The notes beneath the pieces were generated by a model, which searched no databases, had not been told where the DNA came from, and saw only the letters and a list, made by a program, of their open reading frames with translations. 40,000 nucleotides of DNA from Symbiodinium natans (taxonomy: Eukaryota > Sar > Dinophyceae > Suessiales > Symbiodiniaceae). The stretch spans positions 315,001 to 355,000 of the forward strand of contig CAJNDS010002359.1 in assembly GCA_905221605.1 (NCBI GenBank), read 5' to 3'. Below, piece by piece: positions 19,592-30,479 of the stretch (the stretch's first letter is position 1; every line of letters starts with the position of its first letter). The translations under genes and the position numbers were made by a program.

Positions 19592-20820
19592 GCCAGCTGG
19601 AAGCAGAAAACCCAATGTTGGCTGAGATAGGCTTGCAGCTGTCTTTAGAAAGGTGGCATCCCAGGTGCCAGACATGCAATGGCTCCGCTTCACCACACAC
19701 ATTGCATTCCGGCGATGCGGTACAAATACTTCGCCACCGTGAGCTTGCTGGCGCGATTGGAATTGTGCAAGAGGTCAAAAACCAGTCCGTCGTTATCAAG
19801 ACAGTCTTCCGTGGCCAAGAGCATCAAAGCAAGCACGAGCTGGACAGCGTGCGCAGCCTGAGCATTGTGAAGGAGCTACACAGGTGCAGTGGATGTAAGC
19901 TTGTGCACTTCTGTTCCCGCGCATGCCAACGGCAGGGATGGCAAGCACATCGCCGCTTTTGTGCGGGAGCCGGAGGGCTCGCAAAAGGGCAGATTCCTGT
20001 CGACAGCTGGATAACTGAAAGGCAGGCCCTTCAAGAAATCCGGGGAAGGTTGGAGAACCCAAGAGCAAGACAAACGGCATCGGCAGAGGAACTTCTTACT
20101 GCATTCAGGAGATTTCAGCACTTCATTGACAAATGGACACAAACTGGAAGACTTCCACACCTTGTTCCTGGCCACTATGCTGTCCAAGAAGCTCTGCTGA
20201 TTGCAATTCCCATCGGATCGCTTCTGCTTTGGAAGTCTGCCACAATGGCGTCCGACGTTCGAAAAGAGGTATATGAGCGGTTGGTGAAGATGGTATCTCT
20301 ACATTGCCAGCATGTACAAATGTTAGTTCCCAGATTTCACATTGCCCATTGGACAGCACTACACTACGTGCTGGGCATCTTGCTAGCAAGAGAGTTTGTG
20401 GAAGTTCCCCACACCCCTTTGGCAGCATCCTTGGTCACGCTGTTTGAGAGCTGTTTGGATGTGGCTGAAGCTTTTGATGCGGAGGCCGCTGAAAGCTACA
20501 AGTCCTTGGGGCAACACCAGCAGGGGCGTTCTACTACTGAAGGGTCTCGAGTTTTTCAGAGTATTGCATCAGATCCTGCTAAGTTGGCCACGTTCTACAA
20601 CATTGATCCGGAATTGCCCCTTGAGCAGAAAATGGCACAGATGGCTCAGCTCCTACACTCAGCAGGAGACAACAAGGAATCTGCCGGCTTGCCAGTGCAG
20701 GCATCGCCAACACCAATGCAAACTCTGCAACATCAGCGCATTCAGCGCCCACTTGAAGCACATGCACTGCCGAAGTCTGCCGAACACACCCAGCGTACAT
20801 GCCTTGATGCTCTCGATTGA
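19592..20820 (+). CDS. MYND-type zinc-finger protein, single long exon
   Basis: From ATG at 19615 the frame runs 401 codons to TGA. MYND fingers bind two zinc ions and usually mediate protein-protein contacts. The second half is textbook: CSGCKLVHFCSRACQRQGWQ then AHRRFC, giving ligands C91, C94, C100, C104, H112, C116. The first Cys pair is most simply C18/C21 (RCQTC), about 69 residues earlier. Between them lies GDAVQILR...GAIGIVQEV...VVIKTVFRG, resembling a small SH3/KOW-type barrel. Residues 120-340 are helical; the tail is Pro/Gln/His-rich. The frame is open upstream to a TAA at 19588-19590 that overlaps a CTAAG|GC acceptor, adding QLEAENP, so the true start may be in an earlier exon. 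The intron-free length contrasts with the micro-exon genes upstream. Confidence 0.85.
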
Positions 20821-20929
20821 TTTCCGGTATACCACGTCCTCGTGTTCATGACCGCAACCCATTGCGAGATCCTCTTGAGAGCTCTGCGCTGACCTAAGAG
20901 CCCGTCTCCTGGCATTTCCTGGCATGCAG

Positions 20930-21300
20930 GAAGTCCTCGACTTGCAGACGCCGACAAGATAAGTGTGATTCGCCTTGAGGCAACTGAACGTGAGAGTGGC
21001 CTAAGATGATCCAAAGGACAGCTTCCAGCATACTTGGGGGCTATCTTGGGCTCCTGGCAGACGTGTACTTTGCTGTGGAAGCACCTCAGGACGTGTCTTG
21101 ATATACTTTCCGTGCAACATCTCCTGCGCAGTTTGTTGCTGAGAGGGTCTGTCAGGACTGGGCGTTGTGGCAGAATCGCAAAAAGGAAGTGAAGAGCATG
21201 CTGCTGCACAAAGTTTTGGTCCGTGTACAAGGGCCAGGTTGTGTGGCAGGGTCGAAGCAGTTGGAGGACCAAGCCAGAATTACAACTCGAACCTAGCATT
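20930..21300 (+). CDS. Candidate exons downstream of the MYND frame
   Basis: Protein-like islands: ADADKISVIRLEATERESGL (about 20943-21004), TASSILGGYLGLLADVYFAV and EAPQ in another frame (about 21019-21090), and FVAERVCQDWALWQNRKKEV with MLLHKVLVRVQG (about 21130-21235). The implied introns between them would be unusually short (11-45 nt), so the boundaries are unsettled. They may extend the MYND gene or open the next one. Confidence 0.4.
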
Positions 21301-21466
21301 GTGCACAGACTGAACTCAGGACTACCATCTATGGCGCCGATGTTACCTTAGACTCAGCCCGAGAGGCGTGAGTCAGCTGTTGCACACGTTTTGCCTAGTT
21401 TGCACTTTTCTTGCAACTTGCAGTTGCCATTTGTGACAAAGCTGCTTCAATCAGACACTGTAGCAG

Positions 21467-21628
21467 GCACTCGTGAAGGATCTGAGACAAGAGCTGCGGG
21501 AACTGATGCTGCAATCTGGTATTGGGCTCAGATGGGCTCAGCCACATGCAGGCTACGAGAAGGCCCTGCTATCGATCCCCACCCGGGCGGATGAGCCCAT
21601 GAGCATGGATGAGCTTGGGATGCTCCGA
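21467..21628 (+). CDS. Candidate 54-codon exon, unidentified
   Basis: GTAGCAG|GCACTC opens a frame reading ALVKDLRQELRELMLQSGIG, then YEKALLSIPTRADEPMSMDE and LGMLR before a GT donor (GTTTTT). A TAG lies in frame just before the acceptor, supporting the exon start. Helical, no family recognised. Confidence 0.5.
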
Positions 21629-21699
21629 GTTTTTCATTGAGCTTTGCCTTGAGCTGCTGTTGGGATTGTGACTTCTCTGAGGAGCTGGCCTGAAAGAGG

Positions 21700-22142
21700 G
21701 CATTCAGGCCCGGAGTGCTGATGACGGAAGTGTGTGAAGCGTGCCAAGACTCTCGAAGCAGCTGCAGACATCATGCGCTCGTGGATGCTCGTGGCTACTT
21801 GCAACTCGCTACCGTCCAGTTCGCACAGCAAGCTAAGGGTGTGCCATAGTCTGTTTCGTTCATCGTTTAGCAACGAATCTCTTACATCTCCCATCTGTGA
21901 TTCTGCCAGACCCCGCATGGTGGAATCATGGCAGCAGTGGCTGCGAGCCAGACAGCAACAGCCTCACCATTTGGCATGCTGAATCACATGAAGTGGACAT
22001 CCAGACTGCACTAAGGAACACCGGAACAGCGCCTCAGGTAACGAACCAGGCCGATGTTGATGACAGGGACAGGACGCGAGTGAGAAGTTTTGCAAAAGAC
22101 ACAAATGTGGCTGTCCGCCCATCTGGGCACAGTACCATGTAG
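21700..22142 (+). CDS. Candidate 3' exons ending at TAG 22140-22142
   Basis: An island HALVDARGYLQLATVQFAQQ lies at about 21771-21832. The terminal exon 22038-22142 follows CTCAG|GTAACG and encodes VTNQADVDDRDRTRVRSFAK, then DTNVAVRPSGHSTM and a stop. The frame is also open further upstream through ESHEVDIQTALRNTG, so the last exon could be longer than shown. Product unidentified. Confidence 0.45.
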
Positions 22143-23470
22143 AACCTGTGCTTTCAAGCTAACAACAGGGATTTGGGGCTCCTTTCGGCTCCTTTGTTGA
22201 GATTCAAGGACTCAAATTTGTGCAGCTAGGCCAGTCCAAGTTCGCCCTGATTGGCGCTGCATTGTGTTTGTGCGGGCATGGGGCTCAGTGATGTGGAGTG
22301 CAGTCTGTGCAGTGTGTGGAGTGCGTGAAGTGTGTGGAGTGTGTGGAGTGTGTTCATCTTCTGCAAAAGCCGTCGTTATGCCGGATGGCGTGCAGCATGT
22401 CGTAGCATCACACAAGCATCTGCACTGGCCATGCCCCAACCTAAAAGCGAGGAAGCAAAAAACAATCTTCATCAGCCCCATCAACGCTAGTGTCTCCATT
22501 GGAAGTGGCCCATTCTCTGGCAGAAGAGATCGACAACCTCATATGACCTCGTTCCAATCTTACACCTTGTGCTGTGTAACCGCGGATGAATGAACGGTCG
22601 CCCGCGGAGCTCCCGATCTGAGTTCCCTCATCCAATTCCAGATAAACTCTTCGTGTTTGCGTATGCCTCAGACCCTGTAAACTAGAGTCAAGAGTATGCC
22701 AGCCGTCATTGCGTCGGCCTCTTCCACGCCCTGGGCCTTAGCAGTTGCTGGGCCGCCCTCAACTCTGTTTCAAGAGCCAGCGCTGTCTTTCTGATAGCAG
22801 CTCAGATTGCGAAACAGTTCAAGGTGCTGTAATTGCCATGAAATTTCGGAGCTGCAAAACTCTTTCAACTGCCTTGACCCTCTAAACGTATTTCTGCTGA
22901 CAGCGACAATAGAAGTTGCAAGGTGCTATTTTTTTCGGCGTTTTGTGCCATCCTAGCGCTGATGTGGCAGTACAAGTGAAGTTTAAACATCCTCGATTGC
23001 CTTGCCTGAGGCACATATGCATAGTGGCGTGCATGCTTTCGGTTTTTTAGTATGTATTTTATTTTCAAAGGCTGGTCATTCCGTCAGCAGGTTCTACACC
23101 CATGTTCAGTTCATACATTGGGAAGCTTGTGGATGGTTATCCGGTCATCCGAAGCAGCCTCTATATCGTGGAGCAGGGGCACTGTGTGCACTCCTTCGAC
23201 CCCCCCCGCAGACAAACAATCGGACCACCAAGATGGACAATAGATGTCAAACCTCTAGCTCCGCCCTTCTACCAACAAACCCTACGAACTCTTAGTAACA
23301 TGTAGTGACGAACGAGGCCGAAAATATGACGTCTGAATCGTTGTGGCATGTCGTAGTTCAACTGCGAATCGAACACGACCGAGACACCAGATTCCTGAGA
23401 GGTTGCCTTTTGAAACAAGGTCCTTCAAAAAGAACTTCGCGTTTTTGCTAGTTTTACACAATCATAACAC
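22143..23470. other. Mostly non-coding stretch
   Basis: Apart from a GTGTGGAGT repeat at about 22285-22355, no exon with a convincing acceptor and composition was seen on either strand. Short frames at 23002-23305 overlap each other in three registers. Confidence 0.5.
22285..22355. repeat. GTGTGGAGT tandem repeat
   Basis: Units of GTGTGGAGT / GTGCAGT / GTGAAGT recur about seven times. The frames through it encode Cys/Val/Gly repeats that are not credible protein. Confidence 0.85.
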
Positions 23471-23576
23471 GTCGGTTGCACGTTTTTTTCAGTAAACCGC
23501 TTCGGTCGCATTCGAAGAGGGGCCCAGAGGGGATTGAAACCACAGGGCGTGGTGGGGCCCCACACACAAATCACAT

Positions 23577-23633
23577 CTGTATATATATATATACATACAT
23601 AGATATGCATATATATGTATACATATATATATA

Positions 23634-23664
<31 letters not shown>

Positions 23665-23666
23665 GA
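23577..23666. repeat. (AT)n/(ACAT)n followed by (ATT)n microsatellite
   Basis: TATATATA and ATACAT/ATGCAT units pass into about nine ATT triplets (about 23634-23662). This is one of the few strongly AT-rich stretches in the window. Confidence 0.95.
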
Positions 23667-24055
23667 ATTTCATCATTTAATGGCTACCGCCGGTGCCGCC
23701 AACTCCGAAGCCCCGAGCGATGGCCTGGATGATGGGCAGCTTCTTCCACGGCATCCCTTCAAAAGGTAGGGAGGGATCAAAGGTAGGGTGGGCGATGAGA
23801 GCGGGCGGTCCCGGGGCAAAGGGCCTTTTAGCTTCACAGCCGGCAAACTTAAAATGTAGGGGGGCGGTGAGAGCGGTGAGGGCATGTGTGCTGGAGCATC
23901 TTCGAAGTCCTGAACGCAGAGCCGAGACAGTAGTAGGGAGCGGGTGGGGGGAAACGGGCAACTTTTTGGAATCAAAGACGAAATGGAACCGAAAAGGAGT
24001 CCTGTTTTGGTTTCCTTTTTCTGTCCTTTCATTCGCCACCCTCGTCAAGCCGCCT

Positions 24056-24130
24056 CCTTGCCTCTCCTTGCCTCTCCTCGCCTCTCCTCGCCTCTCCTCG
24101 CCTCTCCTGGCCTCTCCTTGCCTCCCTGCC
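24056..24130. repeat. GCCTCTCCT(T/C) decamer array
   Basis: A 10-nt unit (TGCCTCTCCT / CGCCTCTCCT) repeats about seven times. The 255-codon minus-strand frame 23677-24444 and the 168-codon plus-strand frame 23693-24199 both run through it, which makes them doubtful. Confidence 0.92.
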
Positions 24131-24530
24131 CAGTGTCCGCCCGGTCTCCCTGACCAGGTCCCCTGGAATGCCCACTCCAAAGACAGCCCGCAGGAGTAAG
24201 CATCCCTGGTGTGCGCACCCCAGAGAAGCCTGCGAAGCCACCTGTCTGAGAAACGGCAGGATGGCGCCTCGAAGTAAATGTCTAGTTTACCATACAAGGA
24301 CAACCAGAGGGACACTAAGACGAGTAGAAATCCTGTCAAGCCGCTTGCGCCAGAGATCCGCCGACCGAGAAATGTCCAGAGAGTCCGCCGCGAATCCCTG
24401 GAGGGTCCCGCGACAGAAGTCGGAAGCCTGGGAAGCATCTGCAATTACCTGCTTGAAAACGGCAGGATGGCTCCCATTGTAGGGCGGGATGGTCAAAATC
24501 ACATGTTTTAAATGCAAGGGGCACATCGGG

Positions 24531-25900
24531 TGCCCGGAGGGTGTTTGAAACCGTCAGCAGCTGCGCTCTTTTTGGGATCAGATGTTTGGAGAGTTGTTGA
24601 ATGGCCGAGGAATGATTGATGGTTTCACAGGTGTTTGCAGGATTTTTGGAAGTTGGAAGGGCACGCAAGATCATGCTCAGCCACAAAGTTTTTTGTAGTT
24701 TAAGGTGCTTGTGAGGATTTTAAACGGGAACGAATGGTGCTACTTTAGCTATACTATTCGAGAGAAGGGATTGAAGATTCCCAAATCGGTGGATGATTGA
24801 GGGGGGTAGCATGTATAGTATATCTATGCAGCATCACTGTCAAGATACAGGCGGACATTCGTACAGGCAATTCATTGAACAAAGCGGAGTAGTTAAAATG
24901 TATTCAAGTGCTTGGAGCAGTAAGTGCTTGGAGCAGTTGCCAAGCATTCCTCGAAACGACAAAGCAAGACAAACCTTGTACACGATGCACAACGCCAGCC
25001 AGCTTTTCCGCGGGCTGTTTTGCCAGCAGCATGTTTATGCCAGCGTTCCAAGGCTTGCCTCGTGGAAATTGCAAGAGCAGGTGCAGAACTCAGCATTGAT
25101 CATCTGAACGCAAAGCCGATGGTGAATGTTTGCAGGTGCAGGTCCCTGCAAGCTTTAATAGGTCAGCTGCTCGGTTGCTCTATGTGCAGACGACCGGTAC
25201 AGTGGCGTAGTGTTGGCAATGTTTCCGGTCCAACAGTCAACTCTTGGGTCACTACTTGGCTGCCTTCTTGGAACCAGCTGGATCGTGGAATTTGCTCCCT
25301 TCTCGTCTCCCTTTTGCAGGCCGCTGCCTTCTCGTCTATTCTTGTCCCATCTTGTCACTCTTCTGCAACCATAGGATTCAAGACAGCCGCATTGAGCACG
25401 TCCCGGGGAGCGTCAATGGAGCCGCAGTTTGGCGTGTTCGCTCCGGAGCGTGTTCCGAATCCGGAACTTGTACATTTGTTTTATTGTTTTTGTTTGAGTT
25501 TTCGGGCCCCCCCTGAAAGCTTGAATCGGCGCACACCGCACAGGTGCCCAAGAGACCCCATACCGTTTGTTGGAGTTTCCCGCCCCTGAAAACTCCAGAC
25601 AAAAGTGGCCTCCGCGCACAGAGGCCCCGCAAATCCTTTTGGAGTTTCAGCATTTTCCGGCCACAGCAAGCTTCAAAAAGAACGGCGGGCGGCGTTTTGA
25701 GGGACTCTGCGGGACCTGTGCATTTTGGTAGTGCTTTTTGTTCTCGAGAAGCAAGCTCGTTTAGAGACCCCGTCTTCTAAAGCATGTGTAGGCGTTATAG
25801 GCTAGTTATAAGGTGTTGCAATTTGGGCTAAAGTCTGGTTCGTCCTCGAGGGTAACAGGCAGCTTTTGGTTCGGTTCTGACGCGCGCTAGCTCTGAGATA
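24531..25900. other. Unresolved; long + strand frame 24924-25589
   Basis: A 221-codon frame is open at 24924-25589. It contains the plausible stretches KACLVEIARAGAELSIDHLN and ASMEPQFGVFAPERVPNPEL, but also Ser/Cys-rich runs of low quality. No family was recognised. It may contain real exons at both ends rather than be one exon. Confidence 0.3.
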
Positions 25901-25927
25901 TTCCATGTTCATCCGGTTTCATCGTGG

Positions 25928-26416
25928 TTGCGGTTCAGCTCCTGCGGTTCGATTCGGTTTCGCAAGTTCCTGTTCATGTTCTGTTCGAGAAAAGATGCCA
26001 AGTTCGAGACAAGAACCACAAGAGTTTCAGACGCCCTCTGCCGCAAACTGGCTTCACGAAGCGAACCCATCCAACAGCCCAAAACATCGAAACAACATGC
26101 GCCGGGCACGTGGTCTGGTACCTTCCACGAGGCCAAACAACATGGTATGTGCGATGAAAACCACATTTCGGGAGCCCCCCCCTACAACTCCATGGGCATT
26201 GTCGAAAACGCGAGCAGGCCTCCCAGAGCCGATTTCCCAGGCGCGAAGACTCCGAAGGGAGGCACAAGTTTCCAGTCTGCAGCATCTGCAAGATCTGCAA
26301 TGCCCTCGTTGACGGTTGCCCTCATGTTGCTGTCTTCACGACCGCACTGCTGCGGGCATCTAGCCACGTCGAAGTGGTGTGGGTTGGGTACCACCTGCCT
26401 TGCCGCTGCGCTCTGA
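25928..26416 (+). CDS. Unidentified 162-codon open frame
   Basis: The frame begins near 25928 and runs to TGA at 26416. The middle reads HAPGTWSGTFHEAKQHGMCD, then ENHISGAPPYNSMGIVENAS and KTPKGGTSFQSAASARS. Composition in the middle is protein-like; the ends are not. A competing frame (25905-26312) covers the same DNA. No domain was recognised. Confidence 0.3.
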   Translation: MRFSSCGSIRFRKFLFMFCSRKDAKFETRTTRVSDALCRKLASRSEPIQQPKTSKQHAPGTWSGTFHEAKQHGMCDENHISGAPPYNSMGIVENASRPPRADFPGAKTPKGGTSFQSAASARSAMPSLTVALMLLSSRPHCCGHLATSKWCGLGTTCLAAAL

Positions 26417-26419
26417 TCT

Positions 26420-28077
26420 GAGGATTTTCATAATCTCCAACTATCTGCCTTCTGGGGGACGTGGTTCCCGGGGCCTTGCCGGGCTTGTCTCCCTTCTGGT
26501 CTCCCTTCATAGTAGCCTTTACAGCTTGTTGTGGCCTGGGAATTGGATGGTGTGACACGGCTCCCGACAAGCTCCTGGCGAATGGCCGACGTTGTTTTTC
26601 TTGTCTTCCTTCATAATCTCATCTTGTCTCCCTTATTGTAGGTCAGTAACTGGCTGGCTTGCGGTTAGCAGGTAATTAATTTAAGACTCAAACAGGGGAA
26701 GATTGTTTTGTGTTGGCTGCACTGGATGCCGGCTGTGCTATGCATACATATGCATACCAATGTCGGTCAACACAGCAACGTGAGACGAATCCAGCCACAA
26801 AGTTTTATTGAGGACATCAAATGCCGGTAGTGCAAATGCCTCGACGCGAGACGGCATCGTCAACAATCGTCAGAAGTGTGGACATCAGGTCAGAGTGGCA
26901 GGCCAGGTGGTGGTCGCGTGCACCGGTCGCCGAGCGGCTGTGCTACAAGCACAGCATGCACAGCGCAGTTGACACCCCAGCACACACGGCGGGACTCTCT
27001 GCGGGCTTCTCCAGAGCGGCAGAGACCCTCGGAAACGGAAATCTCGAAATCGCCGTTCCGCGCCTCCGCCAGGTATGAGATGCCCTTCAGCAAACGAGAA
27101 TCCCAGAACATGGTACGCACCGTACACACCACAAGCTTTCCTCAGTTAAGTGGGTGAAGGGCAGGCGGCTCAAGTTTCATGCGTCTGCAAATGTCTGCAA
27201 TGACAATCGTCACGGGACGAGATCATGAGAGCGTGCAATGGCTTGCGTAGCGCACACCTGTGCAGGGCAGCGCAAGAGCCCTTCGTGGAAGCACCGGGTC
27301 CTACGCCTGGCTGCTGAGCTCAGCAGTCAAGCTTTGGCGGCATTTGCATCACGCGTGCTGCGGCATAGTTGGATGACAAGGGGCCAGTCAACATGAAGCA
27401 CCGCCCAAAGCAAAGAGCACAGGCCTACTCATGCTCAGATGCACTCAAGACTCCAAGCATTAACCATGTGTTTGTTAAATGGTGTCTGCAGGCGGAGAGC
27501 CACAAAAGGCACCGGATAGCACTGGCCATGCGGGACCTTTGGATGTTTGTTCGATCAGGTTGAGGCCAAAGAGCCACTTGAAAGGCAAAAAGAAGGCAAT
27601 GAAGGCAATGAAGGCAACTTGGATGCCAGTCAGTCGGGCTTCGGAGAACTTGCGGATGCAAATGGTTTCCGCTGTCGCAGGAGCCAGCCGCCTTTCATAC
27701 CTTTCGGAGGCCGCAAAAGTTGCAACATTCCGTGGCCTATTCATGCCTACTCGGCTTGGTTCTTTCTGGTACATGGACTGTGGCTTGCGACATCGTGGGA
27801 TCACACTCATCCAGACACTACAAACTACAAAGCCAAACAGCATATCGCGAATTCAAACTATCTTGTGGACGAAGTTTTTTTTTTTTTTTTTTTTTTTTTC
27901 TGAAGTGGCTTCCATTGCAAAACGCACGTTAAACACATGAAGGAAACCGCCGTGTGAGTCATTGGCATCTTATAGGTCACTCAGCAGGGGGAACAAAGCT
28001 GCGAAACACGACGGCAGATGCGCAATTAATGCGGCAAAATCGGAGTATGTTGGAAGGATCTGGAAGGTATACTGAGC
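26420..28077. other. Unresolved region with a poly-T tract
   Basis: A run of about 25 T lies at 27875-27899. A minus-strand frame (27475-27843) contains a plausible membrane segment, IQVAFIAFIAFFLPFKWLFG, preceded by ASERYERRLAPATAETICI; a plus-strand frame competes with it. Nothing can be named. Confidence 0.4.
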
Positions 28078-28383
28078 ATGCTTGCTTTGAGCGCACAGCT
28101 ATGGGACACAGAACATGCTGCAAAAACCCAGCTTCAAATATCCAACGACCAAAGACAATGCGGTAGATACGTGGATGCTTTTGGTACCACCGCCATCATC
28201 TTGAGCCAAGACCAGTTTATTTCCCATATATGGGTCGAGGCCCAGACTGTGGGAGACACCTCAAGCACATGGTTGTTCTTCGAGGGAGATACAAATGCAT
28301 TTTATGCCGTCCACACGCTACTTTCCCAGGAAGGGTTCTGGAGCAGAACAGGAACGTTAGCTTCGTATAGGCGCCCTGGCTAG
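28078..28383 (+). CDS. Unidentified 101-codon open frame
   Basis: Reads YVDAFGTTAIILSQDQFISH, then IWVEAQTVGDTSSTWLFFEG and DTNAFYAVHTLLSQEGFW before a TAG. The mixed hydrophobic and acidic composition is protein-like, and the minus strand here has nothing better. No family or reliable splice boundary was recognised. Confidence 0.35.
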   Translation: MLALSAQLWDTEHAAKTQLQISNDQRQCGRYVDAFGTTAIILSQDQFISHIWVEAQTVGDTSSTWLFFEGDTNAFYAVHTLLSQEGFWSRTGTLASYRRPG

Positions 28384-29640
28384 AACGCCCTTCAACAAAC
28401 ACTTGCACATGGGGAGGATGGCGTCGGACGGGCTCCGACGCACCGGTTGAGAGACACAGCTAGCGCAGAAGATTTTCAAACCAAGGCCAACAGGCCTGGA
28501 AACCGTGAAAACCGTGACGAGTATTCGGCCTTCAGGCCCAGCAATGGCCCAGCAGTTGCCCGCAGGACACGGCGCAGGCGCTGAAACTTGGCGCTGGTCT
28601 TGTGCTGGCCGGGTGCTTGAAGTTGGGGCACACGGCGGCACACGTGACACGTGGGACGTGTGGGACACGTGGGGCTCGGGATTCCTCGCAAGACCTCAGG
28701 TGCTTGGACTGGTCTGGTATTTCTGGAAAGCTCCGCCGAATCCACCGGCCCCTGAAGGCCAGGAAGCCTAAAGTTTGCCTAAAGGGCCTTAAGCCATCCG
28801 AATGCGGGTACATCTGACGGAACCTCACGGTGCCAGGTCCACTAGGTCAGGCTGCCCAGGCTGCCCAGACCGAGGCTGGTTCAGCCGTGGCGCTATGGGT
28901 GTGTTTCTAGCGATCTGTACACATCTATGCGGTATTTCAACTGCCATTCCCGTTGCCACTTTCATGCAGAGGGAGAGAGTGAGAGAGCAGGGGGCTTGGG
29001 TTGGTGTCGGGGGTGGGTACAATGCGAGGGATACGCAGAAAGGTCCCTTTCCACAAGCTATGGCTCAGTCTCCCTTGCAAGCTGCATAGCCAGTTGCACG
29101 ACTTGGTGATATTCATGGTGAGCAAAGGGCAACAATGGGCAAATCCTTTCCCCCGGAACAGATCACACATTTGCCACCCCTCAAACGGAGTGTTTAGCAG
29201 CTTGCCGCTTCAAGGCTGCAGCAGGATCGGGGAGCCACTGTGATGGTATGAATGGTGAACCAAGCCAGGCAGCCACATTTCAGGGACGGCGCTGCCTGGG
29301 GCTATGAAACACCTCAATCACCTCAGATCCTCGGGAGACCCAAGTCCTTTTGAACTCGCCTAAGCCCTCGATGTTATGTTATGTTATGTCACACAGACCC
29401 ACTGGAGCCGACATGATCATATAATACCAGTCTGTATTCAACGCAAATCCTGAGGCCTCTTGAAGCCTCAAGCTTCTACGGACGTGGACACACAGGGTCA
29501 TTGCAACATCGTGATTCGGGGCCGGAGCCCCGACTCTGTCCATAAAATCGATCCATACGTTTGAGGGCCGCCGTGCCAAAGACCAACGACAAACGGTAGG
29601 ATCGGGTAAGGGGCTTGCAGTTTACTCCTGCGTGCCAAAT
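28384..29640. other. Mostly non-coding stretch with small repeats
   Basis: CACGTG/GGACACGTGGG-type imperfect repeats lie at about 28628-28672, and ATGTT units at about 29371-29390. Overlapping short frames on both strands show no convincing protein composition. Confidence 0.5.
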
Positions 29641-29754
29641 TGCGTGCCTCGATGTGCCTCGTATTCAAAAAGTTGCAAAAGGTGATCTGCTGGCAGGGCA
29701 AAGGGGCAAGCGAATCATGTACGCTATGTACTTTTCAGCTGCAGGGTCTGGTGC

Positions 29755-29970
29755 GACAGGACGCGTGGACGCGCAGATACGCGGACGCAGACACGCAGGC
29801 CCAAGCCACGTGGCTCGCGGAAGTGTGGACGCGCAGAGACACTGACCCGCGGACGGTCGGACGTGCGGACGCACAGGCCCGCAGACATCCTCGTGGTCGC
29901 GCGGGCCCACCGACACCCACGCAGACGCGTGGAACGAAGAGCGTGCAGACCCGCGGATGCGATGACACAG
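29755..29970. repeat. Degenerate GC-rich GCGGACGC/ACGCAGAC array
   Basis: Irregular units built from GGACGCG, CGCAGA and ACGCGGA recur across about 200 bp. Open frames on both strands here (for example 29640-30758 +) are Arg/Ala/Thr repeats generated by this composition. Confidence 0.8.
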
Positions 29971-30114
29971 GCGGACGCAAGAACACTCGCGAGCATGCAA
30001 GTCATAATTGTAAACGCTTGCGCGCGCCGCCTCGGCAGCCGGGCCGGCCCCAGGACAGGAAAGGAGGAAAGCGGGTTTCGCAAAAAAAGGGGAGGAAGGG
30101 CAGAGGGGTCAAAG

Positions 30115-30116
30115 AA

Positions 30117-30155
<39 letters not shown>

Positions 30156-30240
30156 GGGGGGGGGGGGTGGGGGGGGGTGGGGGGGGGGTGGGGGTGGGGG
30201 GGGGGGTGGGGGGGGGGGGGGGGGGGGGTTAGGGGGTTGA
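30115..30240. repeat. About 120 bases of near-pure G with single-T interruptions
   Basis: Starting at about 30117, G runs of 7-37 bases are separated by single T residues to about 30229, then the sequence returns to mixed composition. The length of such a run is uncertain in any assembly. Confidence 0.9.
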
Positions 30241-30424
30241 GGCAACTCCTCACCTGTAGGAGCCACCGACAAAGCGGGACCCTCCACGGCTTGGTTTGCA
30301 GCTCCTCCAAGCGATTGGGGGGAGTCCCACACGGCGGGGGCGGGGGGGGGGGGTGGCGTCAGAAAATTTTGCACGATCCGGGTCTGCTTGTTCCAGACGC
30401 TTCTTGGCAGGAAGCCGAGGCGAA

Positions 30425-30478
30425 TTCATCATATCACGTCACGTCAGATCATATCATATCACATCATATCACATGGCG
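30425..30478. repeat. CATATCA/CACGTCA imperfect repeat
   Basis: ATCATATCA, TCACGTCA and TCACATCA units follow each other for about 50 bp. No gene. Confidence 0.75.
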
Positions 30479-30479
30479 A

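Noticed and set aside
20742-21299. 185-codon minus-strand frame overlapping the MYND 3' end
   Set aside because: It overlaps protein-like plus-strand frames of better composition and has no domain; treated as a shadow.
23677-24444. 255-codon minus-strand frame
   Set aside because: It crosses the 10-nt CCTCTCCT array, competes with a 168-codon plus-strand frame and shows no recognisable domain.
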